Notes: a model not told the origin generated them from the sequence alone. A stretch of 64,000 bases of DNA from Amycolatopsis sp. A133 (GCF_031082405.1 NZ_JAVHJU010000004.1:336082-400081), one strand, 5' to 3'. Numbered from the stretch's first letter, positions 26,780-39,360 are shown. A program made the numbers and translations.

Positions 26780-27556
26780 ATGCGGATCGCCACCTGGAAC
26801 GTGAACTCCATCGTCCCCCGCCTGCCCCGCGTGCTGGGTTTCCTGGAGGAGACGGCGCCGGACGTGCTGTGCCTGCAGGAGCTGAAGAACACGACCGAGG
26901 CGTTCCCGGCGGCCGAGATCGAGGCGCTGGGTTACGAGGTCGCGGCGTACGGGCTCGGGCGCTGGAACGGCGTGGGCATCGTCTCGCGGGTGGGCCTGTC
27001 CGACGTGGTCCGCGGGCTGCCGGGCGAGCCGCAGTTCGACGGGGCGTCGGAGGCCCGCGCGATCGGGGCCACGTGCGGCGGGGTGCGGGTGTGGTCGGTG
27101 TACGTGCCCAACGGGCGCGAGCCGGACAACCCGCACTACGCGTACAAGCTGGAGTGGCTGGAGGCGCTGCGGTCCCTGGTCGCTTCGGAGGTGTCTTCGG
27201 GGCCGTTCGCGGTCCTGGGCGACTTCAACGTGGCGCCGACGGACGCGGACGTGTGGGACATCGCGCTGTTCGCGGAGTCGACCCACGTGACGAAGCCGGA
27301 GCGCGACGCCCTGGCCCGGCTGCGGGACCTGGGCTTGTCGGACGTCTTCCCGCGGCCGCTGAAGTACGACCACCCGTTCACGTACTGGGACTACCGGGCG
27401 GGGAACTTCCCGAACAACAAGGGCATGCGCATCGACCTGGTGTACGGGAACGAGCCGTTCACGTCGGCGGTGACGGATTCCTATGTGGACCGGAATGCGC
27501 GGAAGGGGAAGGGCCCTTCGGACCACGCGCCGATCGTGGTCGACCTGAACCTCTGA
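26780..27556 (+). CDS. xth: Exodeoxyribonuclease III / AP endonuclease
   Basis: A 258-aa endonuclease/exonuclease/phosphatase-fold enzyme that cleaves abasic sites and removes 3' blocks. Motifs: MRIATWNVNSI, VLCLQELK (metal Glu), GVGIVSR, GDFNVAPTDADVWD and the terminal GPSDHAPIVVDL. The ATG at 26780 gives the canonical N-terminus; upstream in-frame codons from 26756 are not conserved in character. Monocistronic, followed by a repeat array that separates it from the convergent PH-domain gene. Confidence 0.95.
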   Translation: MRIATWNVNSIVPRLPRVLGFLEETAPDVLCLQELKNTTEAFPAAEIEALGYEVAAYGLGRWNGVGIVSRVGLSDVVRGLPGEPQFDGASEARAIGATCGGVRVWSVYVPNGREPDNPHYAYKLEWLEALRSLVASEVSSGPFAVLGDFNVAPTDADVWDIALFAESTHVTKPERDALARLRDLGLSDVFPRPLKYDHPFTYWDYRAGNFPNNKGMRIDLVYGNEPFTSAVTDSYVDRNARKGKGPSDHAPIVVDLNL

Positions 27557-27573
27557 CCCCCGGCCCCAAACGC

Positions 27574-27681
27574 CCCAATGTGGCGTTCGGTGCGTCAGAC
27601 GCACCCAATGTGGCGTTCGGTGCGTCAGACGCACCCAATGTGGCGTTCGGTGCGTTGGACGCAACCAACGCCACATTGGGG
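27574..27681. repeat. Three 30-bp tandem repeats plus inverted copy
   Basis: A 30-bp unit beginning CCCAATGTGGCGTTCGGTGC occurs three times head to tail (27574-27603, 27604-27633, 27634-27663; the third differs in three bases). It is followed by a partial inverted copy, CCAACGCCACATTGGGG (27665-27681). Any unit can pair with the inverted copy, giving a strong stem between the convergent stops of xth and the PH-domain gene. Likely a bidirectional terminator of a repeat family. There are no spacers, so it is not CRISPR. Confidence 0.9.
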
Positions 27682-27699
27682 CGCATGAGAAGCCGCGCG

Positions 27700-30597
<2,898 letters not shown>

Positions 30598-30688
30598 GTG
30601 CGCTGCCTCCCTGTAAGCCAGTCTGTGAGCCGGTCCTCCCATCCAACACCCGCGGCGGCCCGGTGGCTTCTCCGGTGCCGCTCCCGCG

Positions 30689-31375
30689 TCAGCCGGCGCG
30701 GCCGCGGGCCGCCTGCTCACGCAGCGCGGCGACCGCCTTGCCCGGGTCGCCGGCGCCGTAGACGGCGGATCCGGCGACGAAGCAGTCGACGCCCGCCTCG
30801 GCGGCCTGCTCGATCGTGTCGGTGTTGATGCCGCCGTCGATCTCGACGATCAGCTTCAGGTGGCCGGTGTCGACCAGCCGCCGCGCGGTGCGGACCTTCT
30901 CCAGGACGTCGGCGATGAACGACTGCCCGCCGAAGCCCGGCTCGACCGACATGACCAGCAGCGTGTCGTAGTGCTTGAGCGCGTCGAGCCACGGCTCGAG
31001 CGCGGTGCCCGGCTTGATCGAGAGACCGGCCTTCGCGCCCGCGGCGCGCAGGTTCTTCGCCAGCGCCACGGGGTCCTTCGCGGCCTCGGCGTGCACGGTG
31101 ACGTTGTAGGCGCCGGCCTCGGCGTACCCGATCGCCCAGCGGTCCGGGTCGTCGATCATCAGGTGGCAGTCGATCGGCAGGTCGGTGCTGTCGATCAGGG
31201 CCTTGGCCACGGGCAGGCCGAGGGTCAGGTTGGGCACGAAGTGCGCGTCCATGACGTCGACGTGGACCCAGTCGGCGCGGGTCTCCCCGCTGCCGGCGAC
31301 AGCGGCGATCTCCTCGCCGAGCCGGGCGAAGTCCGCCGCGAGGATGCTGGGTGCGATCAAAGGTCGGTCGGCCAC
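30689..31375 (-). CDS. rpe: Ribulose-phosphate 3-epimerase
   Basis: A 228-aa TIM-barrel that interconverts ribulose 5-phosphate and xylulose 5-phosphate; ribulose 5-phosphate is also the RibB substrate, which fits its place before the rib genes. Motifs: [56 protein letters not shown] and VEIDGGI. GTG start at 31375. In many relatives rsmB lies directly upstream; here a two-component system, phosphatase and hydrolase intervene. Confidence 0.96.
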   Translation of the reverse strand: MADRPLIAPSILAADFARLGEEIAAVAGSGETRADWVHVDVMDAHFVPNLTLGLPVAKALIDSTDLPIDCHLMIDDPDRWAIGYAEAGAYNVTVHAEAAKDPVALAKNLRAAGAKAGLSIKPGTALEPWLDALKHYDTLLVMSVEPGFGGQSFIADVLEKVRTARRLVDTGHLKLIVEIDGGINTDTIEQAAEAGVDCFVAGSAVYGAGDPGKAVAALREQAARGRAG

Positions 31376-31482
31376 GTCCCGAGTGTAGGAGGACGGCGCT
31401 AACGCTCGCTAACCGGTTGTGACCAGGATCTGGCTCCGGAGAGGGAGGTCACGGCCCCCGGGCGCCCCCTAACCTCGGCGGC

Positions 31483-32682
31483 ATGTCCGGTTTCCTGCGT
31501 TCCCTGGTCCAGTTCGGCGGCTACCGCAGCGTGCCCTACGCCCTGCTCGGGATGGCGCTGGCGCTGCCCGCGATGCCGTTCGCCCTCGTCGCCGCGTTGT
31601 ACCCCGGTACGCCCCGGCTGCTGTTCGCCCTCGCGCTGCTCGTGGTCGCCACGGTGCTGGCGATGGCCGGGCTGAGCGGACCCATGCGGCGCTTCGGCGT
31701 CGCCGTCGCCAACGCGGTGCTCGGCACCGACCTGCCGTCGCCCGGCCGGGCGCGGCCCGCCTGGCCGGACCGGCTGCGCTCGGCCGCCTGGCTGGTGCTG
31801 CACGCGGGGCTGAGCGGGCTGTTGCTCACGATCGGCGGCATCCTGGCGCTCGGCATGCTGACCCCGGTGCTGTGGCTGACCGGCGACGGGGCGCGCTTCT
31901 CGTTCTTCGGCACGACCGCCGTCGCCGGCGCGTGGACCGTGCCGGTCGCGCTCGCCATGCTGGCGCTCGCGCTGCTGCTCGCCGCAGCGGCGACCCCGGT
32001 GTTCCGGGCCGGCGCCACGGCGCTGCTGGGCCCGTCCGCGGCCGAGCGCGCGGCGCTGGCCGAACGCCGCTCGGCTGTCCTCGCCCAGCGCAACCGGCTC
32101 GCCCGCGAGCTGCACGACTCCATCGGGCACACGCTCACGACGTCGACCATCCAGGCGGCGGCCGCGGCCGCCCTGGTCGAGGCCGACCCCGCCCAGGTCC
32201 GGCGCACACTCGGCACGATCGAAGAAGCGTCTCGAAGCGCCCTCGAGGACCTCGACCACGTCTTGGGCCTGCTTCGCGAGGAACCGGCCGCAAAAGCACC
32301 GACGCGCACGCTCGCCGAAGTGGACGTCCTCGCCGTGCGCGCCCGCGAAGCCGGGCTCGACGTCCGCCTGACCGTCACCGGGCCGGTGGCCGCGCTGCCC
32401 GCCACGGTGTCACGCGAGGGCTACCGGATCGTCCAGGAGGGCCTGACCAACGCGTTGCGCCACGCCGGTCCCGGCGCGGTCGACGTCCGCGTCGAGGCCG
32501 GGCCGGACCGCCTCGGCATCGCGGTCGTCAACGCGCTGGCCGCCGACGGGCCCCGGACCGGGCGGCGCGGGCTGGCCGGGCTCGCCGAGCGCGTCGAAGC
32601 CCTGCGCGGCGAGCTCGACGCCGGTCCGGACGGCCGGCAGTGGCGGCTGAGCGCGACCATCCCGCTGCGGGCGGGCGCGTGA
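31483..32682 (+). CDS. Sensor histidine kinase, NarL/DesK type
   Basis: A 399-aa membrane kinase. About four hydrophobic segments lie in residues 15-170; the DHp region is HisKA_3 type with RELHDSIGHTLTTS (phosphoacceptor His211); the ATP domain has the N-box EGLTNALRHAG and GRRGLAGLAERVEALRG. No extracellular sensor domain is evident, so it probably senses a membrane state. It is coupled by a 4-nt overlap to its response regulator. Note the downstream secreted phosphatase and hydrolase, which could be targets (inference). Confidence 0.93.
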   Translation: MSGFLRSLVQFGGYRSVPYALLGMALALPAMPFALVAALYPGTPRLLFALALLVVATVLAMAGLSGPMRRFGVAVANAVLGTDLPSPGRARPAWPDRLRSAAWLVLHAGLSGLLLTIGGILALGMLTPVLWLTGDGARFSFFGTTAVAGAWTVPVALAMLALALLLAAAATPVFRAGATALLGPSAAERAALAERRSAVLAQRNRLARELHDSIGHTLTTSTIQAAAAAALVEADPAQVRRTLGTIEEASRSALEDLDHVLGLLREEPAAKAPTRTLAEVDVLAVRAREAGLDVRLTVTGPVAALPATVSREGYRIVQEGLTNALRHAGPGAVDVRVEAGPDRLGIAVVNALAADGPRTGRRGLAGLAERVEALRGELDAGPDGRQWRLSATIPLRAGA

Positions 32683-33338
32683 CGCCGTCGGTGCTGCTCG
32701 CCGACGACGAGCCGCTGGTCCGCACCGGCCTGCGGGCGCTGCTGGAACAGCAGGGCCTGCCGGTGGTCGGCGAGGCGGCCGACGGCGGCGAGGTCCTGGA
32801 AGCGGTGCGGCGGACCCGGCCGGACGTCGTGCTGATGGACGTCCGGATGCCCGGCACGGACGGCATCGAGGCCACCCGGCAGGTGCTCGCGGCGCTCGCG
32901 GAACCGCCGAAGATCCTGGTCGTCACCACGTTCGACAACGACGACTACGTGCACGAGGCACTGCTGGCCGGGGCGAGCGGATTCCTGCTGAAGCGGGCGC
33001 GCAAGGAGGAGATCGCGCACGCCGTGCGGACGGTCGCCACCGGCGAATCGCTGCTGTTCCCGGAGGCGATCCGGCGGCTGGTGCGCGGCCGTCCGCCGGG
33101 CGGCGAGCACGCGCGGGCGGCGAAGACGCTCACCCGCCGCGAAGCCGAGGTGCTGCGGCTCATCGCCACCGGCCTGTCCAACCAGGACATCGCGGCGGCG
33201 CTGGTGATCAGCCTGGAGACGGTGAAGACCCACGTGGGCAACATCTTCGCGAAGCTCGGCGCCGGCAACCGCAGCCAGGCCGTGGTGATCGCCTACGAGG
33301 CCGGGGTCGTCGAACCGGGGCACCTGGCCGGTCCCTGA
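32679..33338 (+). CDS. LuxR/NarL-family response regulator
   Basis: A 219-aa response regulator. The receiver domain has the acidic pair ADDEP (9-12), phosphoacceptor Asp54 in LMDVRMPGTDG, Thr in VVTTFDNDDY and Lys in FLLKRARKEE. The C-terminal LuxR helix-turn-helix is LTRREAEVLRLIATGLSNQD followed by LETVKTHVGNIFAKLG. GTG 32679 overlaps the kinase stop by 4 nt. Partner of the preceding kinase. Confidence 0.95.
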   Translation: MTPSVLLADDEPLVRTGLRALLEQQGLPVVGEAADGGEVLEAVRRTRPDVVLMDVRMPGTDGIEATRQVLAALAEPPKILVVTTFDNDDYVHEALLAGASGFLLKRARKEEIAHAVRTVATGESLLFPEAIRRLVRGRPPGGEHARAAKTLTRREAEVLRLIATGLSNQDIAAALVISLETVKTHVGNIFAKLGAGNRSQAVVIAYEAGVVEPGHLAGP

Positions 33339-33509
33339 CCGACGTGCTCCGGCCGACGTGCTCCCCGTCACCGCGCGGAAGCCAGGAGTTCGATCAGCCG
33401 CCACCCGGTGCTCACCCGGCGGCCGTCCGCGGCACACATGCACGGGGACTAATGGGCCGTGCCCGAAATCCGGGCGGAAATCCCCCGAAGTCCCCACCCG
33501 AGGAGAACC

Positions 33510-34901
33510 ATGGCTTCGCTGTTCGCCGTCCGCCGCCGGTGGCTGGTCGCGGGCGCCCTCGGCGCCGCGCTGGTCGCCGCCGCCCCGGTCGCCCTCGCCA
33601 CGAGCGGCTCCGGCAACGCCGACGCCCGGTCGGCCGGTACGGGCGACCGCACCGCCGACGTCCGCGCCGCGGTCCAAGGCGGGCACGCCCGCAACGTGAT
33701 CCTGTTCATCGGCGACGGCATGGGCCAGTCCGAGATCACCGCCGCGCGCAACTACGAGCGCGGCGCCGCCGGACGGCTCGCGATGGACGAGCTGCCGCTG
33801 ACCGGCGACTACACCACCTACGCCGTGGAGAAGAACAACCCGGCCAAGCCCGAATACGTGACGGACTCCGCCGCGTCGGGCACCGGCTGGGCCACCGGCA
33901 CCAAGACCTACAACGGCGCCATTTCCGTCGACGCCTACGGCAACGCGGTGCCGACGATCCTGGAGCTGGCCAAGCGCAACGGCCTGCGCACCGGGGACGT
34001 CACCACCGCCGAGGTCCAGGACGCCACCCCGGCCGTCCTCGGTGCCCACGTCGTCAGCCGCGACTGCAAGGGCCCGGACGAGACCACCGCGAAGTGCGCG
34101 GTCAACGCCAAGGAGAACGGCGGCGCCGGCTCGATCGCCGAGCAGCTCGTGCAGACCCGCCCCGACGTCCTGCTGGGCGGCGGCGCAAAGTACTTCAACC
34201 AGAAGGTCAAGGCCGGGAAGTTCGCCGGCCGGACCGTGCTGGACCAGGCCAAGGCCACGGGCTACACCGTCGTCGGCACCGCGGCGGACCTGGCCGCGGC
34301 GAAGAAGGGCAAGCCGGTCCTCGGCCTGTTCGCCGACGGCAACATGCCGGTGAACTGGACCGGCCCGGCCGCCGTGCACGGCGGCACCGCGCCGGCCCGC
34401 TGCACGCCGAACGCGAACCTGCCGAAGACCCAGCCGAAGCTGGCCGACCAGACCCGCAAGGCGCTGGAGCTGCTGGACGACCGCCGCAGTGACAAGGGCT
34501 TCTTCCTGCAGGTCGAGGGCGCGAGCATCGACAAGCAGGACCACGCGGCCGACCCGTGCGGCCAGATCGGCGAGACGGTCGACTTCGACGCGGCGATCGC
34601 GGCGGGCACGGCGTTCGCCCGCAGCCACCCCGACACGCTGGTGCTGGTGACCGCCGACCACGGCCACAGCAGCCAGATCGTCGAGCCCACCGCCACGCCG
34701 GGCCTGACCGCGACGCTCGTCACCAACGAGGGCGCGAACATGACGCTGGCCTACGGCACCGCGGAAGCGGGCGGCTCGCAGTCGCACACGGGCACGCAGG
34801 TGCGCATCGCGGGGCTTGGCCCGCAGGCGGCCAACATCGTCGGCCTGACCAACCAGACCGACGTGTTCGGCACCCTGAAGCGGGCCCTGCGCCTGCGCTG
34901 A
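33510..34901 (+). CDS. phoA: Secreted alkaline phosphatase (PhoA family)
   Basis: A 463-aa exported phosphomonoesterase. ATG 33510 follows AGGAG closely and gives a signal peptide ending near VALATS. Metal and catalytic motifs: LFIGDGMGQSEIT, VTDSAASGTGWATGTKTYNG (nucleophile Ser), KQDHAADPCGQIGE, LVTADHGHSSQI and SQSHTGTQVRI. It releases phosphate outside the cell; phosphate control is likely but no clear PHO box was recognised upstream. An in-frame ATG at 33459 is rejected. Confidence 0.94.
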   Translation: MASLFAVRRRWLVAGALGAALVAAAPVALATSGSGNADARSAGTGDRTADVRAAVQGGHARNVILFIGDGMGQSEITAARNYERGAAGRLAMDELPLTGDYTTYAVEKNNPAKPEYVTDSAASGTGWATGTKTYNGAISVDAYGNAVPTILELAKRNGLRTGDVTTAEVQDATPAVLGAHVVSRDCKGPDETTAKCAVNAKENGGAGSIAEQLVQTRPDVLLGGGAKYFNQKVKAGKFAGRTVLDQAKATGYTVVGTAADLAAAKKGKPVLGLFADGNMPVNWTGPAAVHGGTAPARCTPNANLPKTQPKLADQTRKALELLDDRRSDKGFFLQVEGASIDKQDHAADPCGQIGETVDFDAAIAAGTAFARSHPDTLVLVTADHGHSSQIVEPTATPGLTATLVTNEGANMTLAYGTAEAGGSQSHTGTQVRIAGLGPQAANIVGLTNQTDVFGTLKRALRLR

Positions 34902-34906
34902 ATGGT

Positions 34907-34941
34907 GGGGTAGACCCCAGCAAGACCGGGTGGTCTGCCCC
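34907..34941 (+). terminator. Hairpin after alkaline phosphatase
   Basis: GGGGTAGACC (34907-34916) pairs with GGTCTGCCCC (34932-34941) with one G-U/mismatch position, 5 nt past the phoA stop. Probable terminator or attenuator before the next gene. Confidence 0.6.
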
Positions 34942-34943
34942 AT

Positions 34944-34995
34944 ACCCCCTGGCGTTTCGGCTCCCTAACCTGGGATCACCGAGACACCAGGGGGT
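34944..34995 (+). promoter_or_regulatory. Leader inverted repeat covering the ribosome site of the serine hydrolase
   Basis: ACCCCCTGG (34944-34952) and CCAGGGGGT (34987-34995) are perfectly complementary 9-bp arms, and the 3' arm contains the only Shine-Dalgarno-like sequence (AGGGGG) before the ATG at 35003. Pairing would hide the ribosome site. This may be RNA-level control, or a DNA operator. Confidence 0.4.
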
Positions 34996-35002
34996 TCTCT
35001 TC

Positions 35003-36109
35003 ATGCGAAAGTCCTTACCGGGCAGACGGATCGTCGCCGTCGGCACGCTCGTCGCCCTGCTCGCCGCCACCACCGCCGCACCGGCGCTCGCCGCCACGGC
35101 GGATCCGGTGCAGCGCGGCCTCGACGTCCTGACGGCGCAGGACGGCGTCCCGGGCGCCGAAGCCGTGCTCCAGGACGGCCACCGGACGCGGGTCGTCCGC
35201 AGCGGCACGGCCGACCTCGCCACCGGGAAACCGTTCCCGCGCAACGGTTCCTACCGTGCGGGCAGCGTCACCAAGACGTTCGTCGCCACGGTGGTCCTGC
35301 AGCTCGTGGCCGAGGGCCGGGTGCGGCTCGACGCGCCGGTCGAGCGGTACCTGCCGGGCCTCCTGCCCGACCGGCGGATCACGGTCCGGCAGCTGCTCCA
35401 GCACACGAGCGGGCTCTACAACTACACGGACGAGTTCGACCGGACCGACCCGGAAGCCTTGCGGCACCGCGGAGCCGAGCCGGCCGAGCTCGTGGCGATG
35501 GCGCTGAAGCACCCGGCGCTGTTCCCGCCGGGCACGAGCTGGTCGTACTCCAACACGAACTACATCGTGGCGGGGATGATCGCCGAGAAGGTGACCGGCC
35601 ACGCGCTGACCGACGAAATCGCCCGCCGGATCACCCGGCCACTGGGCCTGCACGACACGTACCTGCCCCGCCGCGGCGACGAGCGGTTGCCCGCACCGCA
35701 CGCGATCGGCTACGTACCGGGCAACGGGAAGCTGGTGGACTTCAGCGACTTCGACGCAACGATCGCCTGGGCGGCGGGCGGCCTGGTATCGACCCCGGCC
35801 GACCTGAACCGTTTCTACGGCGCACTGCTGAACGGGCGGCTGCTGCGCCCGGCCGAGCTGGCGGAGATGCAGCGAACGGTCCCCGCCGACCTGGGCGTCC
35901 CGGGCGCCGGCTACGGGCTCGGCCTGGGCCGGCTCCCGGTGTCGTGCGGGCAGTTCTGGGGTCATCAGGGCGGAATCATCGGTTTCACGAACCTGGCAGG
36001 AGTGGGCCCGCACGACCGCCGGGCGGCGGTGGTGCTGAACCAGAACCCCCCGCCGGCGGGGGTGAATCGGCACCTTTACGACGTCACCGAGGCGGCGGTG
36101 TGCTCGTAG
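35003..36109 (+). CDS. Secreted serine hydrolase (beta-lactamase/DD-peptidase family)
   Basis: A 368-aa exported penicillin-recognising enzyme of the S12/class C beta-lactamase fold. Signal peptide MRKSLPGRRIVAVGTLVALL... ends near ALAAT. The active-site motifs are SVTK (in AGSVTKTF, nucleophile Ser), YSN (in WSYSNTNY) and HQG (in FWGHQGG). It could be a D-alanyl-D-alanine carboxypeptidase, esterase or D-aminopeptidase; residues alone do not decide. The start is the first ATG after the leader inverted repeat; upstream codons to 34556 overlap phoA and are rejected. Confidence 0.92.
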   Translation: MRKSLPGRRIVAVGTLVALLAATTAAPALAATADPVQRGLDVLTAQDGVPGAEAVLQDGHRTRVVRSGTADLATGKPFPRNGSYRAGSVTKTFVATVVLQLVAEGRVRLDAPVERYLPGLLPDRRITVRQLLQHTSGLYNYTDEFDRTDPEALRHRGAEPAELVAMALKHPALFPPGTSWSYSNTNYIVAGMIAEKVTGHALTDEIARRITRPLGLHDTYLPRRGDERLPAPHAIGYVPGNGKLVDFSDFDATIAWAAGGLVSTPADLNRFYGALLNGRLLRPAELAEMQRTVPADLGVPGAGYGLGLGRLPVSCGQFWGHQGGIIGFTNLAGVGPHDRRAAVVLNQNPPPAGVNRHLYDVTEAAVCS

Positions 36110-36288
36110 GCGGTGGGCTTTGGCCGGGGGTCCGAATGCCGGTGGCCGGAACTGTCGGTGGTCGCCGGTAGCGTGGAAAACGGGGGGCGCCCCCGCGGCG
36201 GGTGCCCTCTCGGCCCCCGCGGCCGGTGCCCACTCGGCACCCCGCGGACAGCGCCGCCTCCCACCCCAGCCCTCCCCCAGCGGCGGAC

Positions 36289-36786
36289 TTACGGCAGCAG
36301 GTCCAGCACCTCGGTCCACGGCCGCCGCACGTCGAGCCGGTGCAGCGTCACCCCGGCACCCGCCAGGGTGTCGAGGTGGCGCTGCCACGCCGGGTGGTGC
36401 GCCCGGGTGTCCTGGATCTGGTAGGCCACCACGATCGTGATGCCCGGCGCGCCCAGCACGTCGCCGAGCACCGTCAGGGCCTGGTTGTCCGCTATCCCCA
36501 GCGCGAGCTTCGCCACCGAGTTCGCCGACGCCGGGGCGAACAGGAACACCGCCGGGTCCGGGTGCGGCCGCGGCTCGCCCGGCAAGCGGCTCACGCTCCG
36601 GACCGGCAGGTCCGTGCCCGAAGCGACCTCGGCCAGCGCACCGGTCGCGTCGAGCCAGCGGTGAGCGGCCGGCGTCAGCGTGATCGCCGTCCGCCAGCCG
36701 CGGTCGGCCGCGGGGCGGGCCAGCTCGGCGGCGAACCGGGTGTCCAGCCCGCCGCACGAGCTGGCGACCAGCCCGAGGTCCCTCAC
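36289..36786 (-). CDS. Flavoprotein (UbiX/CoaC-like fold)
   Basis: A 165-aa Rossmann-like protein of the Flavoprotein family (UbiX/PAD1, EpiD, CoaC relatives). [56 protein letters not shown] and AYQIQDTRAHHPAWQRHLD are the expected phosphate-binding and flavin-contact segments (APASANSxxKxxxGIADN). GTG 36786 overlaps the rsmB stop by 4 nt, so it is the last gene of fmt-rsmB. The upstream frame extending to 37122 is a shadow. Specific reaction unknown. Confidence 0.85.
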   Translation of the reverse strand: MRDLGLVASSCGGLDTRFAAELARPAADRGWRTAITLTPAAHRWLDATGALAEVASGTDLPVRSVSRLPGEPRPHPDPAVFLFAPASANSVAKLALGIADNQALTVLGDVLGAPGITIVVAYQIQDTRAHHPAWQRHLDTLAGAGVTLHRLDVRRPWTEVLDLLP

Positions 36787-38207
36787 GGTTTGCGCAGCAC
36801 GGCGCAGAACATCGCGTCCGTGCCGTGGCGGTGCGGCCACAGCTGGACGTACGGCCCGTCCCCGAGCTCCGGGACGCCGGGGAAGAACTCGCGCGAGTCC
36901 AGCACTTCGGCCTTCAGCCGCCGCGCCGTCTCCGCGAACACGCCTTCGGTCTCGGCCAGGTGCGGCGAGCAGACGACGTAGGTGAGCGCGCCACCCGGCC
37001 GCAGCAGGGCGTAGGCCGCGGTGATCAGCTCGCCCTGCAGCTTCGTCAGGTCCGCGACGTCGGACGGCTGACGGCGCCAGCGCGCCTCCGGCCGCCGCCG
37101 CAGCGCGCCGAGCCCGCTGCACGGCGCGTCGACGAGGATCCGGTCGTAGCCCGGCTCCAGCCCGCTTTCACGGCCGTCGCCGACGTGCACCTTCACCGGC
37201 AGCCCGATCGTCGCCTTCTCGACGAGCTTCGCCCGGTGCGGCGCCTTCTCCACGGCGTCGACAGCCGCCCCGCTCATCGCCGCCAGCGCGCCGAGCAGCG
37301 CGGCCTTGCCGCCGGGACCGGCGCACAGGTCGAGCCAGCGCTCGTCGGAGCCTTCCAGCGGCACCTTCGTCGCGGCGATGGCGCAGAGCTGGCTGCCCTC
37401 GTCCTGGACCGCGGCCAGCCGCTCGCGGACCGGCTCGACGTCGGCCGGGTCGCCGGCGCCGGCGGGCAGGTGGACGCCGTAGGGCGAGTACGGCGCCGGG
37501 TCGCCGCCGGTGATCGCGGCGAGCTCGTCGGCGCTGATCTCGCCGGGGCGGGCGACGAGGTGCACCTCGGGGCGCGCGTCGTCGGCTTCCAGGGCGGCCT
37601 TGAGGCCGGCGCCCTTGTCACCCAGCGCTTCGGCGAAGGACCGCGCGATCCAGCGCGGGTGTGCCGTGCGCAGCGCGTAGGCGCCGATCGGGTCGGCCGC
37701 CTCGTCCGGCGCCAGCTCGTCGAGCCATGTCGCTTCGTCCTTTTCGGACACCTTGCGCAGGATGGCGTTCGCGAAACCCGTGGCCCACGAACCGGCTTCC
37801 GCACGCACGAGGTCCACAGTGGACGTCACGGCAGCGTGCTCGGGGATGCGCGTGCGCAGCAGCTGGTAGACGCCGAGGCGCAGCGCGTCGAGCACCGCCG
37901 GGTCGGTCTGCTTGAGAGGGCGCTCGGCGCAGGACTCGATGATCGCGTCGAGCAGGCCTTGCGCCCGCGACGTGCCGTACGTCAGCTCGGTGGCCAGCGC
38001 CGCGTCGCGGCCGGTGATCCGGCGTTCCCGCAGCAGGTCCGGCAGGACCAGGTTGGCGTAGGCGTCCTTCGTCCGGACGGCGGCGAGGACGTCGTACGCG
38101 GCCTGCCGGGCCGGGTCCACCTCGGGCGGGCGGCGCGGCCCCTCCTTGCGCGGTGCCGGACGGCCCCGCTGCGGCCGTGACGGACGTCGTTCCCTGTGGT
38201 CGTTCAC
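36783..38207 (-). CDS. rsmB: 16S rRNA m5C967 methyltransferase (RsmB/Sun family)
   Basis: A 474-aa RNA methyltransferase: N-terminal NusB-like RNA-binding domain (about 30-170; [20 protein letters not shown]), then a SAM-dependent methyltransferase domain with [12 protein letters not shown] (SAM motif), [16 protein letters not shown] and [12 protein letters not shown] (the two catalytic Cys). The N-terminus is a basic low-complexity tail. GTG 38207 overlaps the fmt stop by 4 nt; the longer frame to 38249 is rejected. Confidence 0.94.
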   Translation of the reverse strand: MNDHRERRPSRPQRGRPAPRKEGPRRPPEVDPARQAAYDVLAAVRTKDAYANLVLPDLLRERRITGRDAALATELTYGTSRAQGLLDAIIESCAERPLKQTDPAVLDALRLGVYQLLRTRIPEHAAVTSTVDLVRAEAGSWATGFANAILRKVSEKDEATWLDELAPDEAADPIGAYALRTAHPRWIARSFAEALGDKGAGLKAALEADDARPEVHLVARPGEISADELAAITGGDPAPYSPYGVHLPAGAGDPADVEPVRERLAAVQDEGSQLCAIAATKVPLEGSDERWLDLCAGPGGKAALLGALAAMSGAAVDAVEKAPHRAKLVEKATIGLPVKVHVGDGRESGLEPGYDRILVDAPCSGLGALRRRPEARWRRQPSDVADLTKLQGELITAAYALLRPGGALTYVVCSPHLAETEGVFAETARRLKAEVLDSREFFPGVPELGDGPYVQLWPHRHGTDAMFCAVLRKP

Positions 38208-39130
38208 CGGAGGCGCTCTCCCTGGTCGATTCTGGTTCCGCGCGCCCAATCGGTGGCCGCCATCCGTTTTTTACCGGGTGCCTGGACCTCGCCGAGCCGT
38301 AACGGCTTCGTCGCCGTCCCGACCAGCACCCGCTTGCGTTCGACCACGATCTCGCCCGGCGGCGGGCCGGGTTCGTCGAGCACCGTGACCGGGCCGAGCT
38401 TGAACCGTTCCCCGCGGAACTCCGCCCACGCGCCCGGCTCGGGCGTGACCGACCGGATCTGCCGGTCGACCGCCGACGCGGGGTCGGCGAAGGACACCCG
38501 CGCGTCCTCGACCGTGACCTTCGGCGCGTAGGTGACGCCTTCGGCGGGCTGCTCCCGCGCGACCAGGCTGCCGTCGGCCAGGCCGTCCATAGTGGACAGC
38601 AGGAGCTTGGCCCCGGACTCCGCGAGCCGCCCGAGCAGCGCACCGGCGGTGTCGGTGGCCCCGATCGCCTCGGTGACGACACCGAAGACCGGGCCGGCGT
38701 CCAGCTCCTTGACGATCCGGAAGGTCGAGGCGCCGGTGATCTCGTCCCCGGCGCGGATCGCGGCCTGCACGGGCGCGGCCCCCCGCCACGCGGGCAGCAG
38801 CGAGAAGTGCAGGTTCACCCAGCCCAGCCGCGGAATGTCGAGCGCGGCCTGCGGCAGCAGGGCCCCGTAGGCGACGACCGGGCAGGCATCCGGCGCGAGC
38901 TCGGTCAGCCGGGCGAGAAAGGCGGGATCCCCGGCGCGCGCGGGCGTCAGGACCTCGATGCCGTGTTCGTCGGCGAGGGCCCCGACGGGCGACCGGACGA
39001 CCCGCCGGCCGCGCCCGGCCTGCGCATCGGGCCGGGTGACGACGGCAACAACCTCGTGCCGCCCGGAATCGAGCAGGGCGCGCAGGGCGGGGACGGCCGG
39101 GTCGGGGGTGCCGGCGAAGACGAGCTTCAT
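38204..39130 (-). CDS. fmt: Methionyl-tRNA formyltransferase
   Basis: A 308-aa enzyme that formylates initiator Met-tRNA. The start [20 protein letters not shown], the folate/catalytic segment [21 protein letters not shown] and [20 protein letters not shown] are typical, with a C-terminal OB-like domain. First gene of fmt-rsmB-flavoprotein; priA and def, often adjacent in relatives, are not next to it here. Confidence 0.97.
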   Translation of the reverse strand: MKLVFAGTPDPAVPALRALLDSGRHEVVAVVTRPDAQAGRGRRVVRSPVGALADEHGIEVLTPARAGDPAFLARLTELAPDACPVVAYGALLPQAALDIPRLGWVNLHFSLLPAWRGAAPVQAAIRAGDEITGASTFRIVKELDAGPVFGVVTEAIGATDTAGALLGRLAESGAKLLLSTMDGLADGSLVAREQPAEGVTYAPKVTVEDARVSFADPASAVDRQIRSVTPEPGAWAEFRGERFKLGPVTVLDEPGPPPGEIVVERKRVLVGTATKPLRLGEVQAPGKKRMAATDWARGTRIDQGERLR

Positions 39131-39311
39131 CGGCCCACCCCCGGCGGAAGCAGGGTTTCAGGTGGCTGGAACATCGCAGCCGAGTCTAGAAGGCCCCCAT
39201 CAGCAGGGCGCGCCCAGCTCGGGCCTGGTTGTCCACAGGGTCACAGAGATGTGGACAACCAGGCCGACGGCGCGGCCTTTCCCGCCTTTTCGTCTGCCTC
39301 GCTCGATACGC

Positions 39312-39335
39312 TGGATCCGGGGGACCCCCCGGATC
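39312..39335. terminator. GC hairpin between ggt and fmt
   Basis: GGATCCGGGGG and CCCCCGGATCC face each other with a 2-nt centre (11-bp dyad). It lies downstream of ggt on the minus strand and may terminate it, or may be part of the repeat cluster. Confidence 0.45.
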
Positions 39336-39360
39336 CCGGCGAAGTCGCGCCCGGCTGTCG

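Noticed and set aside
27574..27681. Possible small CRISPR array
   Set aside because: The 30-bp units are directly adjacent without spacers and the last copy is inverted; no cas genes nearby.
31376..31482. FMN riboswitch upstream of rpe-rib
   Set aside because: None of the conserved RFN segments are visible in this gap or in the rpe-ribE gap.
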